DNA of 20,273 bases, taken from assembly GCA_003132865.1 (NCBI GenBank), contig PKYZ01000119.1:18471-38743 (forward strand). Direction: 5' to 3'. This DNA comes from Bryobacterales bacterium (GTDB lineage: Bacteria > Acidobacteriota > Terriglobia > Bryobacterales > Bryobacteraceae). Shown here one piece after another: positions 1-6,971 of the stretch. Made by a program: the position numbers and the translations under genes. Under the pieces are notes generated by a model. The model made no database searches and was not told the DNA's origin. It saw nothing but the letters and a program-made list of their open reading frames with translations. Each line of letters opens with the position of its first letter. Position 1 is the first letter of the stretch.

Positions 1-1
1 C

Positions 2-2425
2 GCGCTGGACCTGGCGGGCGGGGCGTGGCGCATCCAACGCGACTCGCTAGTCAGCGCGGACGGCGCGACGCTCTCGAAGCCTGGATTCCATCTTGCGAAT
101 GCCGCGGAGTGGCTCGTCGCCACTGTGCCCGGCACCGTACTCACGAGTTACTACAATGCCGGCGCGCTGCCCGATCCTAACTATGCCGATAATCAGCTTG
201 CGATTTCGGACTCGTTTTTCTACGCGGATTTCTGGTATCGCAACGAGTTTGCCATTCCGCCGGTTGCGCCCGGTAAGCACGTATGGCTCAACTTCGACGG
301 CGTCAACTGGAAGGCGGATGTCTTCCTTAATGGCGAGAAACTGGGGCGCATTGAAGGCGGATTCATGCGCGGCCGGTTCGATATCACCAGCCGCGTGCAT
401 GCCGGACAGAGGAACGCGCTGGCCGTGCTGGTGGAGAAGAATGCCACGCCCGGCAGCGTCAAGGAGAAGACCTTCGACAATCCCGACAAGAACGGTGGCG
501 CGCTGGGCGCGGATAACCCGACCTATCATGCGTCTATTGGTTGGGACTGGATTCCCACGATTCGCGGGCGGAATACAGGTATCTGGAACAATGTGTATCT
601 GACCACCACGGGGCCGGTCACTATCGAAGATCTGTTCGTCAATAGCAGCGTAGGCCAGGGCGCGGATGTCAGTATTGAAGCGACTCTGCGGAACCACGAG
701 TCAGAGCCAGTTACAGGGACCCTACACGGCCACTTCGGCGAGATGGCCTTCGACGAACCCGTGAACCTGGAACCTTCCGGCAGCCAGACTGTCAAGCACG
801 CACTGCATCTGACCAATCCCAAGCTCTGGTGGCCCAACGGCTACGGCGACCCGAACCTGTACGCAGTGAGTCTGCAGTTTGAAACCGCGAACCACGGTGT
901 CTCGGACGCGAAATCCTTCCAGGCCGGCATCCGCCAATTCACTTACAGTGAAGACGGCGGCGCGCTGAAGATTTGGATCAACGGGCGGCGCTTCGTGCCG
1001 CTGGGCGGCAACTGGGGCTTCAGTGAATCCATGCTGCGCTACCGCGCGCGCGAATACGACGCGGCCGTGCGCTACCACCGCGACATGCACTTCACGATGA
1101 TCCGCAACTGGGTGGGACAGATAGGCGAAGACGCATTCTACGAGGCCTGCGATCGGCACGGCATCGTGGTGTGGCAGGACTTCTGGCTGGCCAATCCGTT
1201 TGACGGACCCGACCCGGACGATAACGACCTATTCATGCGCAACGTGAAGGACACGGTGCTGCGCATTCGCAGCCATCCTTCGATCGGCCTCTACTGCGGG
1301 CGCAACGAAGGCCAGCCGCCGAAGCCGCTGGAGGCAGGCATGCGGCAGGCGTTGGCGGAGTTGCATCCGGGGCTGCACTACATTTCCAGCTCGGCGGACG
1401 ACACGGTGAGCGGACACGGCCCCTACCGCGCGATGCCGCTGAAATTCTATTTCGCACAGCGCGCCACGCCCAAGCTGCATAGCGAGTTGGGCATGCCGAA
1501 CATCGTGAGCATGGATAGCCTGCGCGCCATGATGCCGGAATCGGCCATGTGGCCGCAAGGGCGCGTGTGGGGCCTGCACGACTTCTCGCTCAACGGCGCG
1601 CAGGGCGGCGCGTCCTTCCGCGAGCGCATCGACAAAAGCTATGGCGGCGCGGACAATGCGGCGGACTGGGTGCGGCTCGCGCAATATGTCAACTATGAAG
1701 GCTATCGCGCCATGTACGAAGCGCAGAGCAAAAATCGCATGGGCCTGTTGATCTGGATGAGTCATCCTACCTGGCCCTCGTTCGTCTGGCAGACCTATGA
1801 CTATTACCTGGAGCCGACCGCCGGTTACTTTGGCGCGAAGAAGGCTTGCGAGCCGTTGCACATTCAGTGGAATCCGGTGACGGATAACGTCGAAGTAGTG
1901 AACTACAGCGCGGGCGATGCGCGCGGACTCACGGCGAGCGCGCAATTGCTCAATATGGATGGCGCGGTGAAGTGGGAGCGGCCGGCGCCCGTGGATAGCA
2001 GCGAGGACAGCATGGTCTCGCCTATCCACATAGAGTATCCGGAGGGGCTGACTCCGGTGCAATTCATCCGGCTGAAGCTCGCGCGCGGCGGGGAGACCGT
2101 CTCCGAGAACTTCTATTGGCGCGGCCTGGAGGAATACAATTACCGGGCGCTGCGCGATTTGCCGAAGGTGAAGCTGGAAGCCGTCACGCACGCCGAGCGG
2201 CAAGGTGGCCGCTGGCTGTTGACCACCACGGTGCACAATCCTGCAAAGACGCCCGCGCTGATGGTGAAGCTGAAGGCGGTGCGCGCGAAGAGCGGCGACC
2301 GCATTCTGCCGGCGATCTATAGCGACAATTACATCGCGCTAATGCCGGGCGAGCGCCGTACTGTTCGCACCGAACTGGAAGACGCCGACACGCGCGGGGA
2401 GAAGCCGACCATCGTAATTGAGTGA
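2..2425 (+). CDS. Glycoside hydrolase family 2 protein, exo-beta-glucosaminidase/mannosidase-like (5' end missing)
   Basis: The reading frame is open from the left edge, so the true start and any signal peptide lie outside the window; the first in-frame GTG at 125 encodes an internal Val of the conserved ATVPGTVL stretch. An N-terminal galactose-binding-like domain (ADFWYRNEF, VWLNFDGVNWKADVFLNG) is followed by an Ig-like domain beginning near VTIEDLFVNS and a TIM barrel. Catalytic residues typical of clan GH-A are visible: GRNE at 1298-1309 (acid/base Glu, codon 1307-1309) and SELG with the nucleophile Glu at 1484-1486. A further beta-rich region closes the protein. The family removes terminal hexosamine or mannose residues from glycans, usually outside the cytoplasm. 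Over 800 residues are visible, in line with CsxA-type enzymes. The exact substrate cannot be fixed from sequence. It converges on the next gene across a palindromic element. Confidence 0.88.
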   Translation, partial: ALDLAGGAWRIQRDSLVSADGATLSKPGFHLANAAEWLVATVPGTVLTSYYNAGALPDPNYADNQLAISDSFFYADFWYRNEFAIPPVAPGKHVWLNFDGVNWKADVFLNGEKLGRIEGGFMRGRFDITSRVHAGQRNALAVLVEKNATPGSVKEKTFDNPDKNGGALGADNPTYHASIGWDWIPTIRGRNTGIWNNVYLTTTGPVTIEDLFVNSSVGQGADVSIEATLRNHESEPVTGTLHGHFGEMAFDEPVNLEPSGSQTVKHALHLTNPKLWWPNGYGDPNLYAVSLQFETANHGVSDAKSFQAGIRQFTYSEDGGALKIWINGRRFVPLGGNWGFSESMLRYRAREYDAAVRYHRDMHFTMIRNWVGQIGEDAFYEACDRHGIVVWQDFWLANPFDGPDPDDNDLFMRNVKDTVLRIRSHPSIGLYCGRNEGQPPKPLEAGMRQALAELHPGLHYISSSADDTVSGHGPYRAMPLKFYFAQRATPKLHSELGMPNIVSMDSLRAMMPESAMWPQGRVWGLHDFSLNGAQGGASFRERIDKSYGGADNAADWVRLAQYVNYEGYRAMYEAQSKNRMGLLIWMSHPTWPSFVWQTYDYYLEPTAGYFGAKKACEPLHIQWNPVTDNVEVVNYSAGDARGLTASAQLLNMDGAVKWERPAPVDSSEDSMVSPIHIEYPEGLTPVQFIRLKLARGGETVSENFYWRGLEEYNYRALRDLPKVKLEAVTHAERQGGRWLLTTTVHNPAKTPALMVKLKAVRAKSGDRILPAIYSDNYIALMPGERRTVRTELEDADTRGEKPTIVIE

Positions 2426-2440
2426 CGGGAATCAGTCACT

Positions 2441-2475
2441 TGTAAGGCTGGACAGGCCAGGAGTCCTGTCCTACA
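2441..2475. repeat. Palindromic intergenic element, possible bidirectional terminator
   Basis: The space between the convergent GH2 and M28 genes is filled by an inverted repeat. The inner stem GGACAGG (2450-2456) pairs with CCTGTCC (2465-2471) across an 8-base loop, and TGTA/TACA flank it. The right half, CAGGAGTCCTGTCCTAC, matches the right arm of the element at 8654-8670 in 14 of 17 positions, so this is probably a dispersed repeat and not a private terminator. There is no T-tract. It overlaps the stop codon of the minus-strand gene. Confidence 0.6.
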
Positions 2476-3349
2476 ACTGCTTCAGTACTTCCGTAAGCAC
2501 CGCTCCCAACACTTCGAAGCTGTGCGTGGCCAGTTTGTCGATGGTATCTTCCGGCGTGTGCCAATAAGTCTTCTTCGAAGTGTTGAAGTCGATCAGGTCC
2601 ACTGCGTTGACCCCCATCTTGACGAACGGCATGTGATCGTCGTCGGTGGAGCCTTCGCCGGTGTCGAAATACTTGCCGTAACCTAGGCGCTCGGCTGTGC
2701 CCCAGATCAGTTTGCGCAGCGCCAGCGAGGAGTTTTCCTCGTTCATAATGTCCAAGTTCTTGCCGCCGATCATATCCACGTTGATCAGCGCCTTGATGCG
2801 GCTTAGCGTGCTATCGGCGGCCCAGCGCTCGGCCAGGTGGCGGCTGCCGTAGAGGCTGTCGGTCGCGGACCATTGGCCGAAGGCCTCCTCGCCATCGAAC
2901 CAAACCAGGTAAATGTCGTCATTATGCGGCATGCCTTGCAGCGTTTCGGCCATCTCCAACAAGAATGCGGTGGACGAGCCGCCATCGTCGGCGCCCACGA
3001 AGCGCATGCCGGCCATTTTCTTGGTGTCGTAGTGTCCGGTGAGCACCACGGCGCGGCTGGACTTACCCGGAAAGCGCGCGATGATGTTCACCATGGCAAC
3101 CGGACCGCCTGGCGTGCGGCCTGTGAAGCTATCCTGGGTCACCTCGCATCCGCGCAGCTTCAACTGCGCCACGATGTAAGCGCGCAGATTGCGCAGCGCC
3201 GCCGATCCCGGCGGACGCGGTCCGAACGCAACGGCCTTGCGCGCGTAGTCCATGGCGCGCGCGCCGCTGAATTCATGGGCCTGGGCGGCCAGCGTCAGCC
3301 ATCCGGCGGTCACGATCAGCACGATCAGGACGATTTTTTTGCGGTGCAT
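2471..3349 (-). CDS. Exported M28-family metalloenzyme, glutaminyl-peptide cyclotransferase-like
   Basis: 292 residues from ATG at 3349. This start is chosen because it opens a clean signal peptide (MHRKK, hydrophobic core, cleavage after AQA near residue 24), whereas upstream codons lie inside the preceding methyltransferase. The M28 zinc-site motifs are present: GHYD (106-108), ADDGG (120-124), FDGEEAF (Glu154-Glu155), NVDMIGG (Asp192) and a C-terminal YWHT (Trp263-His264). The run SATDSLYGSRHLAERW after FDGEEAF, the DDDHMPF stretch and the Trp-His pair match animal-type glutaminyl cyclase, in which the equivalent Glu, Asp and Trp are catalytic and Asp/Glu/His bind one zinc. Such enzymes form N-terminal pyroglutamate on exported proteins. 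An ordinary M28 aminopeptidase is the alternative. The start overlaps the upstream methyltransferase by 25 bases, suggesting translational coupling. Confidence 0.82.
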   Translation of the reverse strand: MHRKKIVLIVLIVTAGWLTLAAQAHEFSGARAMDYARKAVAFGPRPPGSAALRNLRAYIVAQLKLRGCEVTQDSFTGRTPGGPVAMVNIIARFPGKSSRAVVLTGHYDTKKMAGMRFVGADDGGSSTAFLLEMAETLQGMPHNDDIYLVWFDGEEAFGQWSATDSLYGSRHLAERWAADSTLSRIKALINVDMIGGKNLDIMNEENSSLALRKLIWGTAERLGYGKYFDTGEGSTDDDHMPFVKMGVNAVDLIDFNTSKKTYWHTPEDTIDKLATHSFEVLGAVLTEVLKQL

Positions 3350-4026
3350 ATATATCCGAGCGTGAAGTTGCGGTCCCGGTCCAGGAAATCCAGGTACGGG
3401 ATCAAGAGCGCGGGCGGAACCAGCAACAGGGCGGCGGGAATGAAGCCGAGCCAGCGGATGCCGCCTGAAAAGAATTGTAGCCCGTTCAGCAGGCGGCGGG
3501 CCAGCAGGCGGAAATATCCACCCACGGGACGGATCTCGATTTCGACCATGCCGGCGCGCTCCAGCAGGTACTCGATACCATGGCATGTGAAGCGAAAGTA
3601 ATCGTGCGGCGCCTGGTGCACTTCCCATTCATGCGGCACGATGGCGAGCAGCGGGGCCGCGGGCGCGAGCGTGCGCGCGATCTCGCGCAAAACGGACTCC
3701 GGCTCGCGCACATGCTCCAGCGTGACAATGTTAATGGCGGCGTCGAAGCAGCCGGAGGCGAACGGCAGGCGCGTAAGATCGGCCACGGCATCCAGGCGGC
3801 TGTAATTCCAAGTGCGATCGCCCACGGCCAGGTCCACGCCGCAATAGCGCTGGCGGGTGAAGTAGCGTGCGTGGCGGACTTCGCCCGCGCCGGCGTCCAA
3901 GACGCGCGCGCCCGCCGGCAGGCTGGCTGCGAAGCCGGCCACCGCATCCTCAATGGCGGCTTCGAAATGCAGAACGCGACGGCTCAACCAGCGCGGCAGG
4001 CGATCGACTATGGCGGAGCAGCTCAT
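3325..4026 (-). CDS. Class I SAM-dependent methyltransferase (Methyltransf_11 type) with hydrophobic C-terminus
   Basis: 233 residues. The SAM-binding motif I is VLDAGAGEVRHARYF near residue 41, followed by the acidic strand end GVDLAVGD and the motif LTRLPFASGCFDAAINIVTLEHV, the usual methyltransferase core. After the core comes a hydrophobic stretch (LLLVPPALLIPYLDF), so the protein may be membrane-attached. The substrate is unknown; neighbours give only a weak hint of glycan or envelope modification. The ATG at 4026 lies 23 bases after the stop of the upstream methyltransferase, inside the 27-bp repeat array, and no clear Shine-Dalgarno is seen, so translation may depend on coupling. The 3' end overlaps the M28 gene by 25 bases. 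Confidence 0.82.
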   Translation of the reverse strand: MSCSAIVDRLPRWLSRRVLHFEAAIEDAVAGFAASLPAGARVLDAGAGEVRHARYFTRQRYCGVDLAVGDRTWNYSRLDAVADLTRLPFASGCFDAAINIVTLEHVREPESVLREIARTLAPAAPLLAIVPHEWEVHQAPHDYFRFTCHGIEYLLERAGMVEIEIRPVGGYFRLLARRLLNGLQFFSGGIRWLGFIPAALLLVPPALLIPYLDFLDRDRNFTLGYICTAKKSS

Positions 4027-4122
4027 GGGGTCTTGCGCGCGGCTCTATGCTATGGCGCTTTGCGCGCGGGTTTATGCAACGGCGCTTTACGCGCGGCTTT
4101 ATGCAACGGCGCTTTACGCGCC
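4027..4122. repeat. 27-bp tandem repeat array, about 3.5 copies
   Basis: Units lie at 4027-4053 (diverged), 4054-4080, 4081-4107 and a partial 4108-4122. The two central units differ at only two positions. Because 27 is a multiple of three, the copies add nine residues each (RKAPLHKAA) to the methyltransferase read on the minus strand. The diverged outer copy holds the spacer between the two methyltransferase genes, beyond the stop codon at 4052-4050. Confidence 0.85.
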
Positions 4123-5051
4123 TCGATCATAATGGTCGATCCCGCATGGCAAGCCGCTTCCAGCAGCGTGAAGGGTAGGGCGGCGGCCAGCAAACTGAAA
4201 TGCGCAAGGTCCTTGAGCAACCTAGCGCCCGGCGTTTCAGGCAAGCCGCGGACCCGGCGCGCCATGGGGTCGAGCGTGGGCGCCAGGCTGGTGGCGAGGC
4301 CCGCGGGGTTATCCCGCAGGGAAAAATATTTGCGGCGCAGCACCTGGAAGCCGGCGGCGGCCAACAGCGCTTCCAGGTCGCGGGCGCGGAAGTCGGTGAG
4401 ATGGCGGGGCGCATCCACGCCGTTCCACCGGGAGCCCAGCAGACGGAACTGCCAACAGGCGGCGTTGGGCACTTGCACGATCAACCGGCCTTTGGGCTTC
4501 AGCAGGACGCGCGCGGCGGCCAGATAGGCGCGCGGATCGTAGACGTGCTCGAGCACATGGAACATGGTGATGCCGGCGCACGCCGCAGCGCCCAGCGGCG
4601 CTTGCGCCAGATCGCCGCAGAGCACGGGCACGCCATTGGTGTGCCAGGCGACCGCCGCGGCTTCCGGAGAAGAATCCAGGCCGATAGCCGCGAAGCCACG
4701 CTCGCGCAACAGGTGCGGAAACAGGCCTCCGCCGCAACCCACGTCCAGCACGTGACCGGATTCTCCGCATTCGGCCAGTGCACGGCTGACAAACCGCACG
4801 TGGTCGCGCAGCACCAGCCGCCGGTAGCGTTCTTCCAGGCCCGCGGCGAGGCTCGAATCCGGCGCGTACCAATAATGCGCGGGATAATAGCGCGGCAGAT
4901 CTTCGGGCAAGGGAAGCGGCGCCAGGCGCATCAGCCCGCAGCCTTCGCACGCGACGATCTGAAACTCGCGTTTTGTGGTTCCGTACAAGCGGTCGGTGGC
5001 CGTCAATAGCGTACGGAACGCCGAGTGGCCGCACACCAGGCAGGCAATCAT
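4050..5051 (-). CDS. Zinc-ribbon class I SAM methyltransferase with repeat-derived basic tail
   Basis: 333 residues from ATG at 5051. The N-terminus has two CxxC pairs (CLVCGH near residue 4 and CEGCGL near 35), a small zinc ribbon commonly fused to methyltransferases of sugar and glycan pathways. The SAM core follows: HVLDVGCGGGLFPHLL (motif I), GLDSSPEA (acidic end of strand 2), and ITMFHVLEHVYDPRAYL. After the normal end of the core the protein carries a lysine/histidine-rich tail in which ARKAPLHKA is reiterated, encoded by the 27-bp tandem repeat; related enzymes are not expected to have this tail, so copy number probably varies between strains. It is the first gene of a three-gene minus-strand unit (methyltransferase, methyltransferase, M28). 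The substrate is not identifiable. Confidence 0.83.
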   Translation of the reverse strand: MIACLVCGHSAFRTLLTATDRLYGTTKREFQIVACEGCGLMRLAPLPLPEDLPRYYPAHYWYAPDSSLAAGLEERYRRLVLRDHVRFVSRALAECGESGHVLDVGCGGGLFPHLLRERGFAAIGLDSSPEAAAVAWHTNGVPVLCGDLAQAPLGAAACAGITMFHVLEHVYDPRAYLAAARVLLKPKGRLIVQVPNAACWQFRLLGSRWNGVDAPRHLTDFRARDLEALLAAAGFQVLRRKYFSLRDNPAGLATSLAPTLDPMARRVRGLPETPGARLLKDLAHFSLLAAALPFTLLEAACHAGSTIMIEARKAPLHKAARKAPLHKPARKAP

Positions 5052-5141
5052 GTATGGCGTGGGCGCTCTCGCCAGCGTATTCGAAACAGCAGGTTCACAG
5101 GTTTACTGTTGTATTATAGCTTCAGGGGCTGCATCGAGGTT
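5052..5141. promoter_or_regulatory. Divergent promoter region between methyltransferase operon and rodZ-like gene
   Basis: This 90-base gap separates divergent genes. An AT-rich core at 5112-5118 reads TATTATA on the plus strand and contains a perfect TATAAT on the minus strand (5118-5113), so it could serve as -10 box in either direction. No convincing -35 hexamer is seen at 16-18 bases on either side. AGGGG at 5124-5128 and GAGG at 5136-5139 precede the plus-strand ATG but sit at poor distances (13 and 2 bases). Confidence 0.35.
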
Positions 5142-6040
5142 ATGAGTTCCGTCGGCGAAACGTTGCGCCGGGAACGTCTGCGGAAGGACTTGGGCCTGGA
5201 GCAGATCTCCCGCGAAACCAAGATCTCCGCCCGCCTGCTGGACGCCATCGAAAAAGATCAGTTCGAGTTGTTGCCGGCGTGTTCGCGAAGAGCTTTGTGC
5301 GGCAGTACGCCCGCTTCCTGGGCTTGGACGAAGAGGAAATGGCCGCCGAAGTGGAGAAGGCCATCAATCCCGTAGGGGACCTGCCCAGCTTCGCGGGCAC
5401 GCGCTTCCAGCCGGCTTTCAAGGTGCCCCCAGTGGCCGAATGGGAGGGCACCGGCCGCTCCAATTCTTCTGTTTTGCCCGCATTGGCGTTGGTGGTGGCG
5501 GTGATGCTGGTCTGTTCGGCGGTTTATGCGTGGTGGCAGCGGAGCCGCCGGCCAGCCCCGGTGACGCCGCCGATTGCCGCTGCGCAAAAGGCGCCCGCGC
5601 CTGCCCCCAAGACTGCCGAGCCCGCGCCCGTTACGCCGGCGGTAGCGAACAACCCGGAGACGCCCCCCAAGACTGACGTGTCCGCATCCGCGCCGGCGCA
5701 GGAAGCGGCCCCGGCGCCGGTCGAGAGCGCCAATCCAGCCGCCACTCTGCAAGTCTCGCTGACGGCGGATGCCGTCGCCTGGGTGCAAGTGTGGGCCGAT
5801 GGCAAGAGCGTCATGATCGGTAAGCTAAAACCGAGCGTAGTGAAGACGTTTGCAGCCGTGGAAGGCCTCCGCATCCGCACGGGCAACGCGGGAAGCTTGC
5901 TGGTGACGGTGAATGGGAAGCCGGCGGGGACGCTGGGTCCGAAGGGTCAGGTGCGCATGGTGGAGGTGACCCGCGACGGGATTCACATCCTGCCGCCGCC
6001 ACCCAAGCCCGCCCTGGCTCCCGCCCCGGAACCGCTCTGA
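5142..6040 (+). pseudogene. rodZ: RodZ-like cell-shape protein gene, frameshifted near 5279
   Basis: The first 46 residues from ATG 5142 form a HTH_25 domain (VGETLRRERLRKDLGLEQIS ... LLDAIEKDQFELLPA). At about 5279 the homologous reading moves back one base: the next family block FAKSFVRQYARFLGLD is in another frame. A one-base loss (or four) around CCGGCGTG would account for it. The rest is intact: a single transmembrane helix (LALVVAVMLVCSAVYAWW), a Pro/Ala-rich linker, and a C-terminal DUF4115 domain (LQVSLTADAVAWVQVWADG onward). RodZ links MreB filaments to the membrane and peptidoglycan machinery. No classical slippery heptamer is visible, so programmed frameshifting is not supported. 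A sequencing error is quite possible because both halves still look constrained. Confidence 0.8.
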
Positions 6041-6663
6041 CGCAGGGCCATCTGTTTCTTGCGCTTCTCGGTGAGGAGCAATTCGCGCCGGCGGCGCTTC
6101 TTGATCCTGCCGTCGATTTTGCGCCAGAACTTGCGGAAGTAACTGAACGCCGAAAGCATGGCGAACACCACGACGCCCCACATGAGCACCATTCCCGGCA
6201 TCACCAGCACCGGGTACCGGATGCTCAGCAGCAGGCAGGAAATGGCGGCGACCTGGGACACCATCTTGGTCTTGCCGAGGTCGCTGGCTTTAATGGTATA
6301 GCCTTCCGCGGCGGCGATGGCGCGCAGTCCGGAGACGGCGAATTCGCGGCCTACAACCAGGATCACCATCCAAGCCGGGACTGCGCGCACCTGCACCAGG
6401 GCAATCAGCGCCGAAGATACCAGCAGCTTGTCGGCGATGGGATCGAGCAACGTGCCGATGGTGGTGATCTGACGCCAGCGGCGCGCCAGGTAACCGTCCA
6501 GCAAGTCGGTGCTGGCGGCGCAGAGGAAGATGGCCAAGGCCAGCCAGACGTTAGTGATGGTGGCGCCGCGGAAGTGCAGCGCCACGCGCTCCTGGACGAG
6601 CGCGGCGACCAGCAGCGGGACGAAGAAGATCCGCAAGATCGTTAGCAGGTTCGGGATATTCAT
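5983..6663 (-). CDS. pgsA: CDP-diacylglycerol--glycerol-3-phosphate 3-phosphatidyltransferase
   Basis: 226 residues starting MNIPNLLTILRIFFVPLL at ATG 6663, preceded by a strong Shine-Dalgarno GGGAGG (6673-6668) four bases upstream; a TTG further 5' would lie inside that site. The CDP-alcohol phosphotransferase signature DGxxARx8GxxxDxxxD is complete (DGYLARRW ... GTLLDPIAD), and several hydrophobic helices make it an integral membrane enzyme. It joins CDP-diacylglycerol and glycerol 3-phosphate to phosphatidylglycerophosphate, the substrate of PgpA encoded at 8676. The C-terminus is an Arg/Lys-rich tail ending in a Gly/Ala stretch; the last 58 bases overlap the convergent end of the rodZ-like gene, and the tail may exist because of that overlap. 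Confidence 0.93.
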   Translation of the reverse strand: MNIPNLLTILRIFFVPLLVAALVQERVALHFRGATITNVWLALAIFLCAASTDLLDGYLARRWRQITTIGTLLDPIADKLLVSSALIALVQVRAVPAWMVILVVGREFAVSGLRAIAAAEGYTIKASDLGKTKMVSQVAAISCLLLSIRYPVLVMPGMVLMWGVVVFAMLSAFSYFRKFWRKIDGRIKKRRRRELLLTEKRKKQMALRQSGSGAGARAGLGGGGRM

Positions 6664-6781
6664 CGTTCCTCCCAACTATAATGCTTCCGCCACTGGTGGG
6701 ACAAGTGAGGCAGGTCTGGCTCGGCTAGGCCGGAAACGCTGGGCGGTTTGTTCCGATATTAGCTGGCGCGGAAGAATACTT

Positions 6782-6915
6782 ATGGCGGAAACCGCTAAAC
6801 ACGCGCGTTGCGCGGCTGGAAAACCTGATGGTAGTGGCGCTCCCGGAATTTGGATGAGCGCATCGACAAGCTGGTGAGCGAGATCAGCGGGTTTCTGCGG
6901 AATAAGCCGAGGTAA
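6782..6915 (+). pseudogene. Remnant of a small coiled-coil-like protein gene, two apparent indels
   Basis: Within the 308-base gap between pgsA and rimO, three consecutive frames join into one plausible short protein: MAETA from ATG 6782, then TRVARLENLMVVALPEF (frame of 6813-6851) and finally NLDERIDKLVSEISGFLRN to a TAA at 6913-6915. Each junction needs one surplus base removed, near 6793-6800 and near 6843-6850. The recombined product would be about 44 residues with heptad-like Leu/Ile spacing. A GGAAGA lies about 6 bases upstream of the ATG. No function can be assigned. The frame reconstruction is my inference; the last 22 codons look clearly protein-like. Confidence 0.45.
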
Positions 6916-6971
6916 GCCCGCTCAACCCGCCGTGTTATCCTCAAGAGAGTACGTCTTCCCGGAAATCAACC

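Noticed and set aside
2837..3601. Long plus-strand open frame opposite the M28 and methyltransferase genes
   Set aside because: Its translation has no recognisable motif and is the antisense of two well-supported genes; GC-rich DNA gives such frames often.
5268..5284. Programmed -1 ribosomal frameshift in the rodZ-like gene
   Set aside because: No X-XXY-YYZ slippery heptamer is present at the junction and rodZ is not known to use recoding; a mutation or base error explains it more simply.
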